Assembly: GCA_949987705.1 (NCBI GenBank)
Contig: OX465283.1
Coordinates: 156,689,850 to 156,753,849 of the forward strand
Length of the DNA stretch: 64,000 nt
DNA from: Thereva unica
Taxonomy: Eukaryota; Arthropoda; Insecta; Diptera; Therevidae
Reading direction: 5' to 3'
This document shows, piece by piece, positions 1-9,496 of this stretch. The notes below the pieces were generated by a model that saw nothing but the letters and a program-made list of their open reading frames with translations, had not been told where the DNA came from and did not search any database. The position numbers were made by a program, and so were the translations under genes. The first letter of the stretch is position 1. Every line of letters starts with the position of its first letter.

Positions 1-10
1 GCTACATAAA

Positions 11-22
11 TGGCGCCCAACG
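11..22 (+). other. Primer binding site complementary to tRNA-Lys
   Basis: TGGCGCCCAACG is complementary to the 3' end (with CCA) of tRNA-Lys. It lies four bases after GCTACA, the expected spacing from the end of a 5' LTR. Minus-strand DNA synthesis of the element would start here. The match stops after about 12 bases. Confidence 0.8.
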
Positions 23-417
23 CAGCTTTTAAAGCCCGTTGACTGTCCTACACGGACCCTGAGATTAAATTTTTTTTGGTTTAATACCACTTGTGCCTTC
101 ACGGACAATGTTTGATTTTTTTTCGTCTATGGTTCACCACAATTACCAAGCGCTCGCTGTGGGCTAAGGTAGTACCGCGAGGCCTTAGCCCTTGTCTATT
201 TTTTCGAATTTTTTTTCAGCATCCTTGTCTAAATTCTATGTGAATTTTTATTTGTCTTCGCTTTTAGGTCTGTCCGTTCACTTACGCGGTAACTTCTTCG
301 TTTTGGAGTAGCTTCGAACCGTGCTATCCTGCACGGCTTGCTAACAAGCGGTGTTCGCTTGGCTATGCGTGCAGGGGTAGTAGGGGTTCATCCCTGTCCT
401 GTTTCCGGGGTCGGCGA

Positions 418-557
418 CTCTGGTATCAGGCGTGATACCGCCTGCCACTGCGTCGGTCTTGGAACAGGATCTTCGAATTATTTTTCCTGGTGGAAGTTGA
501 AGTTGGGACAAGGGCTTAACCGTCTCTGGTAACAGGCGTGTTACCGCCTGCCACTGC
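418..557 (+). promoter_or_regulatory. Duplicated leader hairpins in the retrotransposon RNA
   Basis: Two near-identical segments 106 bp apart each form a perfect six-base-pair stem with the loop AGGCGT: GGTATC/GATACC at 422-439 and GGTAAC/GTTACC at 528-545. The single stem difference is a compensated pair (T-A to A-T). An alternative stem CAGGCG/CGCCTG overlaps each (427-444, 533-550), so the two folds exclude one another. Position in the leader suggests packaging, dimerisation or translation control; that role is inference. Confidence 0.55.
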
Positions 558-1227
558 GCCCCTTGTTCCTTCTGAAGGTCCATTCAGATTTTTAAATTCT
601 ATTTTTTGTTTTGTCCTGAATCGTTTTTTCTCGTCTGTTCTTCCCAACTGATTGATTTTCCGAAAGGTAGCTCAGTTGTGGTTGAACAGCGGATCCCCCA
701 AATTTTTTTATTTTTGAAGAAGTTTCCTTTCTTTTCGTGTCGATGCGATTTTGAATTTTCGTTTCCGTCCTTCGTTCCGGGTTTACCTGAAGCTGGGTCG
801 GCGACCTGGATGACACTTGGTGATGACTATGCTTCATAGTTTTCACCAGCTGGCATCGAGGCCATCGACATGCGGGATCCCTGAGGGGAAGTGTTATCCG
901 TCTCAACCATTCTTCGCGTATATTGAATTAAAGCAAATCACTCATCTACGCTAAAATATATATACACTAATACAAACTTATCACTACACACTAATCACTG
1001 GTGATTTTTTCCGGGGGTTACCTACAATATTATTAACATCTATGTGATTTGGTTATTTCCACTCTTTGCTTACGGGTTATCGTTTGTTTTTGTTTTGAGT
1101 ATATCGGGGGGATAATTTTGCTTCAAGTTATATTTTGATTTTTCTTTGAATTGTATATTTGTCGGTGCACTGCTTGTTATCTCCTCAAGGTTAAAGGATC
1201 TTTAGTATTATTGAAGTGAATTGAGGC

Positions 1228-2358
1228 ATGGAACTTAGAAGTGGGAAATCTGCGGGTGCAACTGCTGGGGGAAGTAATCTTCGTAATGTCGCTGGTATTA
1301 GTAATGGAACCGAAGCCGGCCAAGGGGATACACCCACGGTCCCCGACCTCACTCCTTCGCTAGAGGAGCGAGTTTTACAGTTGAGTCAACTAGTAACCAC
1401 GCTTCTAGCTCAGCAGCGACCAGGTGAAAGGCCAGAGACCCCTCGCGCCGCCAGAGACCAGTTTTTTATGCCAGTAGGGAATCCACAGGCAGACGGCGGA
1501 ATAGTTTCGTCCGTGGCGATTCAACCTCGCAAGTCTCCAGTTACCTTCTGGAACTTAAAGTTCTCCGGCGAGGACAAGTTGTTGTCGGCGGAGGAGTTTC
1601 TGTTCCGGGTGGAGCTGAAGGCTCGCGATGATGGAGTCCACCAATCAGAAGTCTGCCGACATTTTTCTTCTTTGTTGTCGGGGCGAGCCACCGACTGGTA
1701 TTGGTCGCAGTTTCGGCGCCAATTCGTAGATCCTGACTGGGAAACAGTTAAGGCCCAGTTCATTCGCTATTTCCGAAGTCGAGAGTCGGATGAAGAACTT
1801 ATACTTCAGATGATGGACACTAAACAACATCATCTTTCCTTTGATGAGTTCACCGCCCAATTGTTGTCGGTACACAACCGAATGAGTCATCCTATGTCTG
1901 AAAGCGGTTTAATAGGAATAATAGTCCGAAATCTAAATTTCGCGTTGGGGTCGGCAGTAATCGGACATAGTTTCACCAGTATGAATCAATTGCGTGAAAC
2001 CTGTGTTCGCGTTGAACGCTGGCAGCAACAAAAGAAACTAGAACGTCGGGGCGATAGACAAATACACGAGATTGAACACCCGCCGCCGGTACATTCTGCT
2101 GATCAAATACCCCCAGACCTGTCTTCACCAGGAGTAGACGCATTAACCTCTTCGAGTCAGACCCAGACGAATCCACGATCGCTCCGATGTTGGAATTGTC
2201 AACAACCGGGTCATCCATTTATGGACTGCCCGTCTGAAACTCGTGGCCTGTTTTGCTACAAGTGTGGCAAGCCAGGAGTCGTCACACCAGTGTGCCCCAC
2301 CTGCCAGGGAAACCGGAGCCGGGGTGTGAGACAGTACGGGAGTCCGCGCCCGAGCTAA
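1228..2358 (+). CDS. gag: Gag polyprotein of the Ty3/gypsy element
   Basis: A 376-residue structural protein expected to assemble the cytoplasmic particle and bind element RNA. Residues about 100-290 resemble the retrotransposon gag capsid domain, with the W-Y-W and F-x-R-Y-F patterns. The C-terminus carries one standard CCHC zinc knuckle (Cys321, Cys324, His329, Cys334). A second knuckle (Cys343, Cys346, Cys356) has Val351 where His should be. The start ATG opens a long clear frame after a 1.2-kb leader with short decoy ORFs. The stop at 2356-2358 sits in the loop of a small CGAGC/GCTCG hairpin. Pol overlaps in the -1 frame. Confidence 0.88.
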   Translation: MELRSGKSAGATAGGSNLRNVAGISNGTEAGQGDTPTVPDLTPSLEERVLQLSQLVTTLLAQQRPGERPETPRAARDQFFMPVGNPQADGGIVSSVAIQPRKSPVTFWNLKFSGEDKLLSAEEFLFRVELKARDDGVHQSEVCRHFSSLLSGRATDWYWSQFRRQFVDPDWETVKAQFIRYFRSRESDEELILQMMDTKQHHLSFDEFTAQLLSVHNRMSHPMSESGLIGIIVRNLNFALGSAVIGHSFTSMNQLRETCVRVERWQQQKKLERRGDRQIHEIEHPPPVHSADQIPPDLSSPGVDALTSSSQTQTNPRSLRCWNCQQPGHPFMDCPSETRGLFCYKCGKPGVVTPVCPTCQGNRSRGVRQYGSPRPS

Positions 2359-5300
2359 GCTCGCCCGTTGTCCCTGTTTATACTTTATCTACCCCTGATA
2401 TGACTGCCATCAGCGACTTTACGTCAACTGATGCTCTTCCTGATTTTCCCTCTGAGGAGGTTAAACTTTCATTCCTTTCCCGTTGGAAGAGATATATCTC
2501 CACTCGTGCCCGCATCTTTTCGGAGCCACCTTTCGTGGACTCCATAACTTCCAAGCGCACCCCTCCCCAAATTAGAGTACGAGCTAAGGAGAAGCGACAA
2601 TGTTTGCAGAAAATTGTTTCTGCCTTCATCTCTGATTCGTCAGATCCTCGGCTGTTTACGAAGGTCCTGTTAGATAACGAGGAAGTGGTTGGGTTGTTGG
2701 ACAGTGGTGCCACTGTTAGCTGTTTGGGAAGAGATGCCGAAGCGTTTCTAGCTAATCATCCCGAAGTGACAGTCTACACTTTGCGCTCTGTAGTGCATAC
2801 TGCTGACGGGGCTCCGCAGAGACTTTGCGGTTATATTCGAGTTCCGATATCCTTTGGAGGAAGGACCCGTGATATAACCATCTATGTGGTGCCCAGTCTC
2901 AGCCAGAGACTGTACCTAGGGATGGATTTTTCGAATCTTTTCGGCCTAGCTCCCCAAATAGTCGGCGAGATAAACGCTCCATCCGTGTCTGCAAAAATGC
3001 ACGACTTAACGTCCACGCAATGCGAACGGTTGGAACGCATCAAGGCCAGATTTCCCTCCTTCGATGTCTTCGGACTAGGAAAGACTAACCTGGAGGAACA
3101 CATCATCGACACTGGTGACTCAGTTCCTATTAAACAGAGGCATTATCCGGTCTCACCCGCTGTACAACAGCTGATGTATGGTGAGTTAGACAGGATGCTG
3201 TCGCTGGGTGTGATTGAGCCATCAAATAGTCCCTGGAATTCTCCAGTGGTGTTGGTTCGTAAACCAGGTAAGGTCCGCCTGTGCCTTGACTCTCGCAAGG
3301 TGAACAGTGTCACTATCAAAGACGCCTATCCTCTTCCACACATTGATGGTCTACTTGGTCGTCTTCAAGACACCAAGTTCATCACGAGCTTAGACCTCAA
3401 AGACGCCTTCTGGCAAATCCCTTTAGAGAAGAAGTCGCGAGAGCGGACAGCTTTCACTGTCCCTGGTCGTCCACTGTACCAGTTCACAGTCATGCCTTTC
3501 GGCTTATGTAACGCCCCACAGCGCATGTGTCGCTTGATGGATAAGACCATCCCGGGCCATTTACGTGAAAACGTTTTTGTTTATCTGGACGACCTGCTCA
3601 TTGTTTCACCTGACTTTGACTCCCACCTAAAGCTTCTGGACGAAGTCGCCAGCTGTCTCCGTCGTGCTGGGTTAACCATCAATTTATCTAAAAGCAAATT
3701 TTGCGTGACTGAAGTCAAGTATCTCGGCTTCATAATTGGTGATGGGACTCTGAAAACCGATCCTAATAAGGTGACGGCCATCATGGACTACCCGACTCCG
3801 AAGTCTCATAAGCAGACCCGGAGGTTTTTGGGAATGACCGGATGGTATCAGCGTTTCATACCCAATTATGCTAGCGTGGCTGCTCCAATCACGGATTGTT
3901 TGAAGTCTAAACCTTTTAGTTGGACTGATGAGGCCCAGCAGGCGTTCGAGACTTTGAAAAAGCTGATGACGGAAGCTCCTCTTTTAGTCACTCCAGATTT
4001 TTCTAAGCCTTTCTATATTCAGTGCGATGCCAGCAGGACTGGTGTAGGTAGTGTGCTTTTTCAAAAGGACATGGATGGAGGAGAACATCCAATTGCTTAT
4101 ATGTCCAAGAAATTGAACGGAGCACAACGGAACTACACCATTACTGAGCTCGAATGCTACGCAGCCGTGCTGAGTATAAAAAAGTTTAGAGCGTATGTTG
4201 AGGGACAGACTTTCACGGTCATTACTGACCATGCAAGTCTGAAATGGCTCATGAGCCAGAAGGAGCTTAACGGTCGTTTAGCCCGGTGGAGTCTTAAGCT
4301 TCAGGGGTTCGACTTTACAATCGAACACCGTAAAGGCACCCACAATGTGGTTCCCGATGCCTTGTCACGCATGGATTGCGTTGACGAATTGTCCCTGTGC
4401 TTCGACGTGGACTTAAATGCCCCGTCTTTCAAGTCCCCTGAATATCTTCGTCTGGGTGATAGCCTCAGGCAAGCCTCACCGCAGCTACCAGACCTGCGAG
4501 TTGAAGATGGGTACGTTTTCAAGCGTACCTCACCACGTACTGGAAACCCGATTGTTGACGACCTGACATGGAAGTTGTGGATTCCGATGGAATTGACCGC
4601 TTCTCTCGTGGAGTCTTCTCATTCGCCTCCCCAAGCCTCGCATGGTGGAGTAGGGAAAACCCTAGCCCGATTGCGATGCAAGTACTTTTGGCCAGGTATG
4701 GCAAAACAAGTTCGGGAGTTCATCGCCAAGTGTGAGGTCTGCAAAACCACCAAAGCCCCCAGCTTGGTACTTCGACCACCTATGGGAAACCCCATGGATG
4801 CGTCGAGGCCGTTCCAATTTTTATACGTCGATTTCTTAGGTCCTTATCCCAGGTCGAAGAAAGGACACACGGCAGTATTTGTTGTATTGGATGCTTTCAC
4901 TAAGTTTGTATTCTTGCACCCCGTGTCCGCTGAGACCACGGCGGTGTGCGTCAAGTTTCTCGAGCAAACTATCTTCCATACCTTTGGAGTTCCTGAAACG
5001 GTCTTCTCCGACAATGGTCGGCAATTCACCTCCAAGGAGTTTGCTAAATTACTACAGGACTATGGCGTGCACCATGTGCGCACGGCTGTATATTCGCCTC
5101 ACCCTAACGCTTCCGAGCGGGTGAATAGATCCATCCTAACCGCCATTAGGGCGTACTTAAAGGAGGATCATCGTGAGTGGGATAGACATCTGTCGTCCAT
5201 TGAATGTGCTCTTCGTAGTACCCACCACGAGGCGATCGGCATGTCCCCATATAAGGCGCTGTTTGGTAGCCACATGATTCTGCACGGATCAGCATATCCA

Positions 5301-5648
5301 GTCCTGAAAACACTGAACGTGTTACAGGAGGGTGACATAGCTTTTTTGCCATTGACGGACAAAATGCAGCTGCTTCGTGAGCGGATTGCTGCTAATTTAG
5401 CCGCCGCACACATCAGACATAAAACCCAATACAACTTGCGGTGTCGTGTGGGCAGTTTTCGTCCCGGAGATGAGGTTTACCGGAGAACTTTCTGGGTGAG
5501 TAACCGAACGGGTCGGTTCAGTGCCAAATTGGCACCCCGGTTTCTGAAAGCTCGGATACGTAGAAAAATTGGAACCAGCTTGTACGAGCTGGAGGATTTG
5601 GCAGGTAAGAGCATAGGGGTATATCACGCGAAGGACCTACGTCGTTGA
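2238..5648 (+). CDS. pol: Pol polyprotein (protease, RT, RNase H, integrase)
   Basis: The frame opens just after a TGA at 2235-2237 and has no convincing start, so it is made as a Gag-Pol fusion. Residues counted from the TTG at 2253: aspartic protease DSGA at 150-153; reverse transcriptase with Asp381 and YLDD at 444-447; RNase H with Asp592, Glu632 and Asp659; integrase zinc region His790, His797, Cys827, Cys830; and catalytic Asp860, Asp920, Glu955. The D-to-E spacing is 34 residues, one less than usual. The NASERVNRS context around Glu955 is typical of an insect gypsy subgroup. All catalytic residues are present and there is no internal stop, so the copy looks potentially active. No chromodomain is evident. 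Confidence 0.92.
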   Translation, partial: NSWPVLLQVWQARSRHTSVPHLPGKPEPGCETVRESAPELSSPVVPVYTLSTPDMTAISDFTSTDALPDFPSEEVKLSFLSRWKRYISTRARIFSEPPFVDSITSKRTPPQIRVRAKEKRQCLQKIVSAFISDSSDPRLFTKVLLDNEEVVGLLDSGATVSCLGRDAEAFLANHPEVTVYTLRSVVHTADGAPQRLCGYIRVPISFGGRTRDITIYVVPSLSQRLYLGMDFSNLFGLAPQIVGEINAPSVSAKMHDLTSTQCERLERIKARFPSFDVFGLGKTNLEEHIIDTGDSVPIKQRHYPVSPAVQQLMYGELDRMLSLGVIEPSNSPWNSPVVLVRKPGKVRLCLDSRKVNSVTIKDAYPLPHIDGLLGRLQDTKFITSLDLKDAFWQIPLEKKSRERTAFTVPGRPLYQFTVMPFGLCNAPQRMCRLMDKTIPGHLRENVFVYLDDLLIVSPDFDSHLKLLDEVASCLRRAGLTINLSKSKFCVTEVKYLGFIIGDGTLKTDPNKVTAIMDYPTPKSHKQTRRFLGMTGWYQRFIPNYASVAAPITDCLKSKPFSWTDEAQQAFETLKKLMTEAPLLVTPDFSKPFYIQCDASRTGVGSVLFQKDMDGGEHPIAYMSKKLNGAQRNYTITELECYAAVLSIKKFRAYVEGQTFTVITDHASLKWLMSQKELNGRLARWSLKLQGFDFTIEHRKGTHNVVPDALSRMDCVDELSLCFDVDLNAPSFKSPEYLRLGDSLRQASPQLPDLRVEDGYVFKRTSPRTGNPIVDDLTWKLWIPMELTASLVESSHSPPQASHGGVGKTLARLRCKYFWPGMAKQVREFIAKCEVCKTTKAPSLVLRPPMGNPMDASRPFQFLYVDFLGPYPRSKKGHTAVFVVLDAFTKFVFLHPVSAETTAVCVKFLEQTIFHTFGVPETVFSDNGRQFTSKEFAKLLQDYGVHHVRTAVYSPHPNASERVNRSILTAIRAYLKEDHREWDRHLSSIECALRSTHHEAIGMSPYKALFGSHMILHGSAYPVLKTLNVLQEGDIAFLPLTDKMQLLRERIAANLAAAHIRHKTQYNLRCRVGSFRPGDEVYRRTFWVSNRTGRFSAKLAPRFLKARIRRKIGTSLYELEDLAGKSIGVYHAKDLRR
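2307..2313 (+). promoter_or_regulatory. -1 ribosomal frameshift heptamer GGGAAAC
   Basis: In the gag frame the codons read CAG GGA AAC, which gives the canonical X-XXY-YYZ slippery heptamer G-GGA-AAC. A one-base backward slip gives GGG AAA and enters the pol frame exactly inside the gag/pol overlap (2238-2358). A GC-rich stretch follows. A CGAGC/GCTCG hairpin at 2351-2363 has the gag stop in its loop, but at 37 nt it is too far away to be the usual stimulator. Confidence 0.75.
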
Positions 5649-5975
5649 TTTTCCTCAAGGTTTCCTTATCATCTATTTGTTTTTGGGCCAGCCTGTGGGT
5701 GCACCTCGGCGAATTAGTTGCCTGTCGTCCTACTGGGGGGAGTCCCATGCAATGTGGGATTGCGTGAGATTAACTCCATGGTACGAGGGGAAACCGGTTC
5801 TGGCGAGAATGTCTGTAAGTTTACAGGAGCCGGAGGGGGACAATATGGAATTGCCTTCAGCCGGATCCTGGTGCTTCCAGATATTCGTCCGAGCGAATCG
5901 ACTGACGGCCCCACATTTTTTAAAAAATTGGCGTAATCACTCCTCTAACCTCGTTTCGAGTTAATCCTTTTACCT

Positions 5976-6049
5976 GGGAGACCCGGCTAGCTCACTAGAG
6001 CATGAGACTCCTATTCTCAGGTCGTGAGTCGAGTCCCACATTGGCGCCA
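5976..6049 (+). pseudogene. tRNA-Lys-like sequence with 3' CCA inside the retrotransposon
   Basis: The stretch matches tRNA-Lys along its length: the A box (GGCTAGCTCA), the TGAGA/TCTCA anticodon stem and a decayed T arm (CGAGTCC), ending GGCGCCA. The anticodon position reads CCT rather than CTT, and several single-base gaps break the cloverleaf. It is therefore a relic, not a working tRNA. The terminal CCA, which is not genome-encoded in eukaryotic tRNA genes, suggests capture of a mature tRNA. The same tRNA is predicted to prime the element. Confidence 0.65.
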
Positions 6050-6135
6050 ACATATTAGACCTACGGCATAAAAAAACCGTCCGTTATTTTCGGCTCCTCA
6101 CTGCCTCGCGAGTCGGCCTTGTGGACCCGAGGGTA

Positions 6136-8062
6136 TGTAACGGTCGGTTGGAAAATTTATTTTGACTGGGGAATTTAGTTTGGAAATCACCCTGTAGGCA
6201 AGGGGAAATTTACTGTAAAATTACTTGGGAGGAAAAGGAAAATTTAAAAAGGATAGGCGAGGGAAAAAATGAATATTGAAAGGAGTTTTTTTTTGGAAAA
6301 AAAGAAAAAGAGTTCTATCTAGTTCGTGGGACAGAATTTCATTAAGCAGTCCTTAAAAATTACACATAACTACAATATCATATTATCGTGTTATAAAATA
6401 ATGATATTAACACGTTGATTAAAAGTATACTGACGCGGTTCTATATTCGTAAGAATTAAATAAAAAGAAAAAAAAATAAAAAAGGGAACGACTAAATAAT
6501 AAATCATCATCATCAAAAACAACAAAAAAACACGACGAGAGAAGATCAGAAAGGAAAGAAGACGACGACGACGTACGGCTGCTCTACACCACCAACACAC
6601 CACAACCAACGGGGGGGAGGAAAAAAGAAGCCACAAAAGATGACGTAAAGCCAGAGTTTATGTTACATCGGAATTCAATAAAAATCCTTTTAAATTCCGT
6701 GCAGCAGTAAGTAAAAATTAAATACATCAAAAAAATATATGTAGCTTTCGTGGGTTAATTAAAACACAAAAAAAGAAAAAAATTAATAAAAAAAAAAAAG
6801 GATTAAAGGATTAAAAAACGCACCTGAGGAAAGTTTCATGTACATTTTGTTTTGCTATTGAAGCACAAAAATCGGTATATAAAAGAAAATTTATATTTAG
6901 TTATTTTTCTTTGTTATCGATAATATTCAGCGGAGAAGAATTATTTCAATAAAAACTGAGGATTTTTGTCTATAATTCGGTCGCAGATCGCAAATTACAA
7001 AAAAAAAGAAAAAAAAGGAAAAACTTTAAAAGCGGCTGAGGACGTCTAAAATAAAAAAAAAAAATTTTAATTGAATTTTGTGTGGTTGGGTTTTTTTGGT
7101 TAGAGGAATAAAATAGAGAAGAAAAAGAGGGGGGGGAAATTTCGTGTGCTCTGAAAACCCCGTAGGCGGCGTTTTTACAAAATATATTATACTTATATAT
7201 ATAAACTGAGGACGAGAGCTATAGTCAATTAACTGTCTGGGGTGGAGAAGTTCAACAAATTCTTGCAGTCCAGAAGAATATAAAACAAAAAAAAAAAAAA
7301 AAAAAAAAAACTTTCTTGTTGCTTTAATTTAAACAAAAAAAAAGGAAAAAATTTATTACTAAAATAACAATTGTAATATTAATAGTATTTAGTATTAACT
7401 TGATAATATTCTTTATACTTAGTTGTGATTTGTGTTGCTCCTTGTCGGTAATAATTACATTTTGTTTTTTGTTGGTTCAGGAAATTTTTGTTTTCCTCGT
7501 CTGTTGATTGTACTATCATTTGTACAAAGTGAGGAGTATTGGCCAATACTGCGCACTTTAGTGGTAACATCCATAAAGTACGTAACTCGTATCTTTTTTA
7601 TTTTATTGTATTCGTTCACGATTATTTGACATGGGCAACTAATCCGTGTTGTTGGTAGTAAACTTCCATGTACTGTTTATGTTTAGTTTTCCAGATTAAA
7701 TGATTATAATCATGAGAATGGTCCAGTGGTAAATTTTTTTTGGTGGAATGGTTGAGGGGGGGATCATTTCTTTTCAGGGATTGACGCGGCTCAGGCGACG
7801 ATCGGAGAATTATGGATGAAAGTCAAAGTGGCACCGATACAGGTAAGTGGTGAACCAGCCTCGGTAAGTCCCGGCCACACACCCCACGACCCCTCCGGCG
7901 AGCTAGCTAACTCCGTGTGGCCGGCGTAGGAGTCCGGATTTTCTTTGTATTTCTTATGTATGGTGTTGGCTCCTTGGCCATTCTCTTCAGGGCTTATGGC
8001 TAAGGGGGTGACACCTCGCATAAGTGGCGCCCAATAAATGGTCGCGCCATTATGCTGCTACA
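6136..8062 (+). repeat. Probable 3' LTR (start uncertain)
   Basis: Two starts are possible: TGTAACGG at 6136 (typical TG terminus, weak purine tract before it), or TGAATATT at 6270, directly after the purine run GAGGGAAAAAA at 6259-6269. The end at 8062 (GCTACA) matches the first six bases of the window. An AATAAA lies at 8032-8037, about 25 bp before that end. The interior is A-rich and non-coding, with an A run near 7288-7310. Confidence 0.5.
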
Positions 8063-8074
8063 CCATAAACGGTT

Positions 8075-8190
8075 TTATTTAAAATACTCAACAGACCGTC
8101 TCTTATTTGATCACCGAGGTCAAGCAGAATTGGACATGGTTAGTACTTTGTTAGGGGATTGCTTGGGAAAACGACACTCGTTAACTTTTG
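8075..8190 (+). pseudogene. 5S rRNA-like sequence (copy a)
   Basis: The words GATCACCGA, GTCAAGCA, GGTTAGTACTT and GCTTGGGAA occur in the order and spacing of insect 5S rRNA, with many substitutions elsewhere. It starts just after the end of the LTR element. Divergence rules out a working 5S gene. It is a pseudogene or the head of a 5S-derived SINE. Confidence 0.65.
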
Positions 8191-8342
8191 TTCAACGAGC
8201 GAAATTTCGCTGTTTCCCATTGGTTGACTCTGGTAAATTGAAAAACAGTGAATACGAATTGGTGTTTAGAGAGTACTTAGGTTTAGGTTACTTAGGGAGA
8301 TCTCAATTATCACCAAATTGTGGCTGTTCAGGATTACAAAAA

Positions 8343-8512
8343 TACAGGGTGATATGTAAACCTCTACTAAAAAAATTTCAAAACGCCCTAGCGGCTAAAC
8401 TGTTACTATTTCCACTCCACTCCCCCACCCCCCACCCACCCGATTTTTAGTTCGTACATCCAAAACCTATCCACAGCTAGGCATTTCGTCAGTTTCAGCA
8501 ATACACCCTGTA
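8343..8512 (+). mobile_element. Small TIR element, TACAGGGTG ends (copy 1)
   Basis: Starts TACAGGGTG and ends CACCCTGTA, about 170 bp, with no coding capacity. The outer TA pairs suit a TA-targeting (mariner/Tc1-like) MITE. A second copy at 54649-54787 shares the interior phrase around 'gcggctaaac' and the C-rich stretch. Confidence 0.55.
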
Positions 8513-8563
8513 TAATTGAGTAACTTCAAAAACTCATCATTAACGTATAACTGCAGAATACAA

Positions 8564-8764
8564 CTACAGACTTTCAATTGCTAAATTCGGCAGTGATGCG
8601 GTTGTGATGAGTTTTTGAAGTTGCCCATTTTGTTTGCTCTTTATCCAGCTGGCTAAGATGCGGAAAGGTTTTGGTCCAACAAGTGATGAGTTTGTTCCTA
8701 CTCTAGCCAGACCATCGGCAATTTCTTTACCAATGTGAACTATGTGTCCCAGAATCCGCATCAC
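8564..8764 (-). pseudogene. LINE RNase H domain remnant
   Basis: The minus frame shows the GH-x6-GKEIADGLAR pattern of the C-terminal RNase H domain in I/LOA-group non-LTR retrotransposons, followed by a typical VGPKPFR stretch. Only about 65 codons remain. A similar domain is at 43800-43860. Confidence 0.6.
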
Positions 8765-9496
8765 CGTAACATTGTTGTTCCTGTTGAACTCTGTTCTGTT
8801 CTGTTATGATGGACCCACCTGTTACACTCACCTTCCTACTTAGTGCTAAGCTGAGTGAAGGGAGGTTTGATAAGGTGTCCTTAGCCATAGTCGGACAGGT
8901 GCTTTTAGCTCTTGTTATTAGTCCGTTATAGTAGCATCATTCGTCAGCCTATTCGTCGCTATAATGCTTTTGTTTAACTTTAGTTCAATTCTGTAGCTGT
9001 TTCTTTTATAGCGATTCTCACTGCATTCCTTCTTGCCTCCGTATTTTCGAATACTTCCACACAACATAGTTTTTGTTGTGCCATAAGTTGATAACTCTCA
9101 GTTATGTTTTCATTATAGTTGGTTAAGGTAGTTAGAAAATATAGTGGTCAAAATAGCCATAATAAGTTTCTTTAGGACTTTAGACTCTGTACAAAATATT
9201 TTTATAACAACCTAGAGTAAAAGTAATCATAAACCAGTCTACAATCACACAAAATTGCAATTCGATACAGATGTCAAGTAGCAAAAATCCCCTGACTGCT
9301 ATCCTACGAAGAAAGGTGAACAAAATTGATTGAACTTCCACTATGATTAACCTCTTATCCTTTCTTCAATCACTGTGTGAAAGCTATCGTTCAAATCTAA
9401 ACCGTAATAAACAGTTTATAATAAATTTAATGCTATCACATTTTCAAATGATAAAATCTCAATAATTTGCATACCGTCAACTAACTTTCTTTGCAG
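8765..9496. other. Unassigned AT-rich DNA
   Basis: I see no supported gene here. The 3' end provides the polypyrimidine tract and acceptor (TTTGCAG) of the downstream exon, so it is probably intron of the MIEAP-like gene. Confidence 0.5.

Larger units (their letters stand above)
1..8062 (+). mobile_element. Ty3/gypsy LTR retrotransposon lacking its 5' LTR (window edge)
   Basis: Seen: a tRNA-Lys-type primer binding site at 11-22, a 1.2-kb leader, an intact gag frame (1228-2358), an intact pol frame (to 5648) in the -1 frame, then a non-coding and A-rich tail. Pol order is protease, reverse transcriptase, RNase H, integrase, which defines Ty3/gypsy. No env-like frame follows pol. The window begins GCTACA just before the primer site, and GCTACA recurs at 8057-8062, so the 3' LTR probably ends there. 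This would make a long LTR of about 1.8-1.9 kb, as in the Ulysses-like insect elements. The 3' LTR limits are inferred from a six-base match. Both frames are open, so the copy may be young. Confidence 0.85.

Noticed and set aside
422..444. H-type pseudoknot in the leader hairpins
   Set aside because: The two stems abut with no connecting loops, which is not geometrically workable; mutually exclusive hairpins fit better.
2253..2255. TTG as the start codon of pol
   Set aside because: No initiation context, and a canonical -1 slip site lies in the overlap; Gag-Pol fusion explains the frame.
8052..8450. 132-codon plus-strand ORF
   Set aside because: It reads across the LTR end, a 5S-like sequence and a small TIR element, so it is a chance frame.
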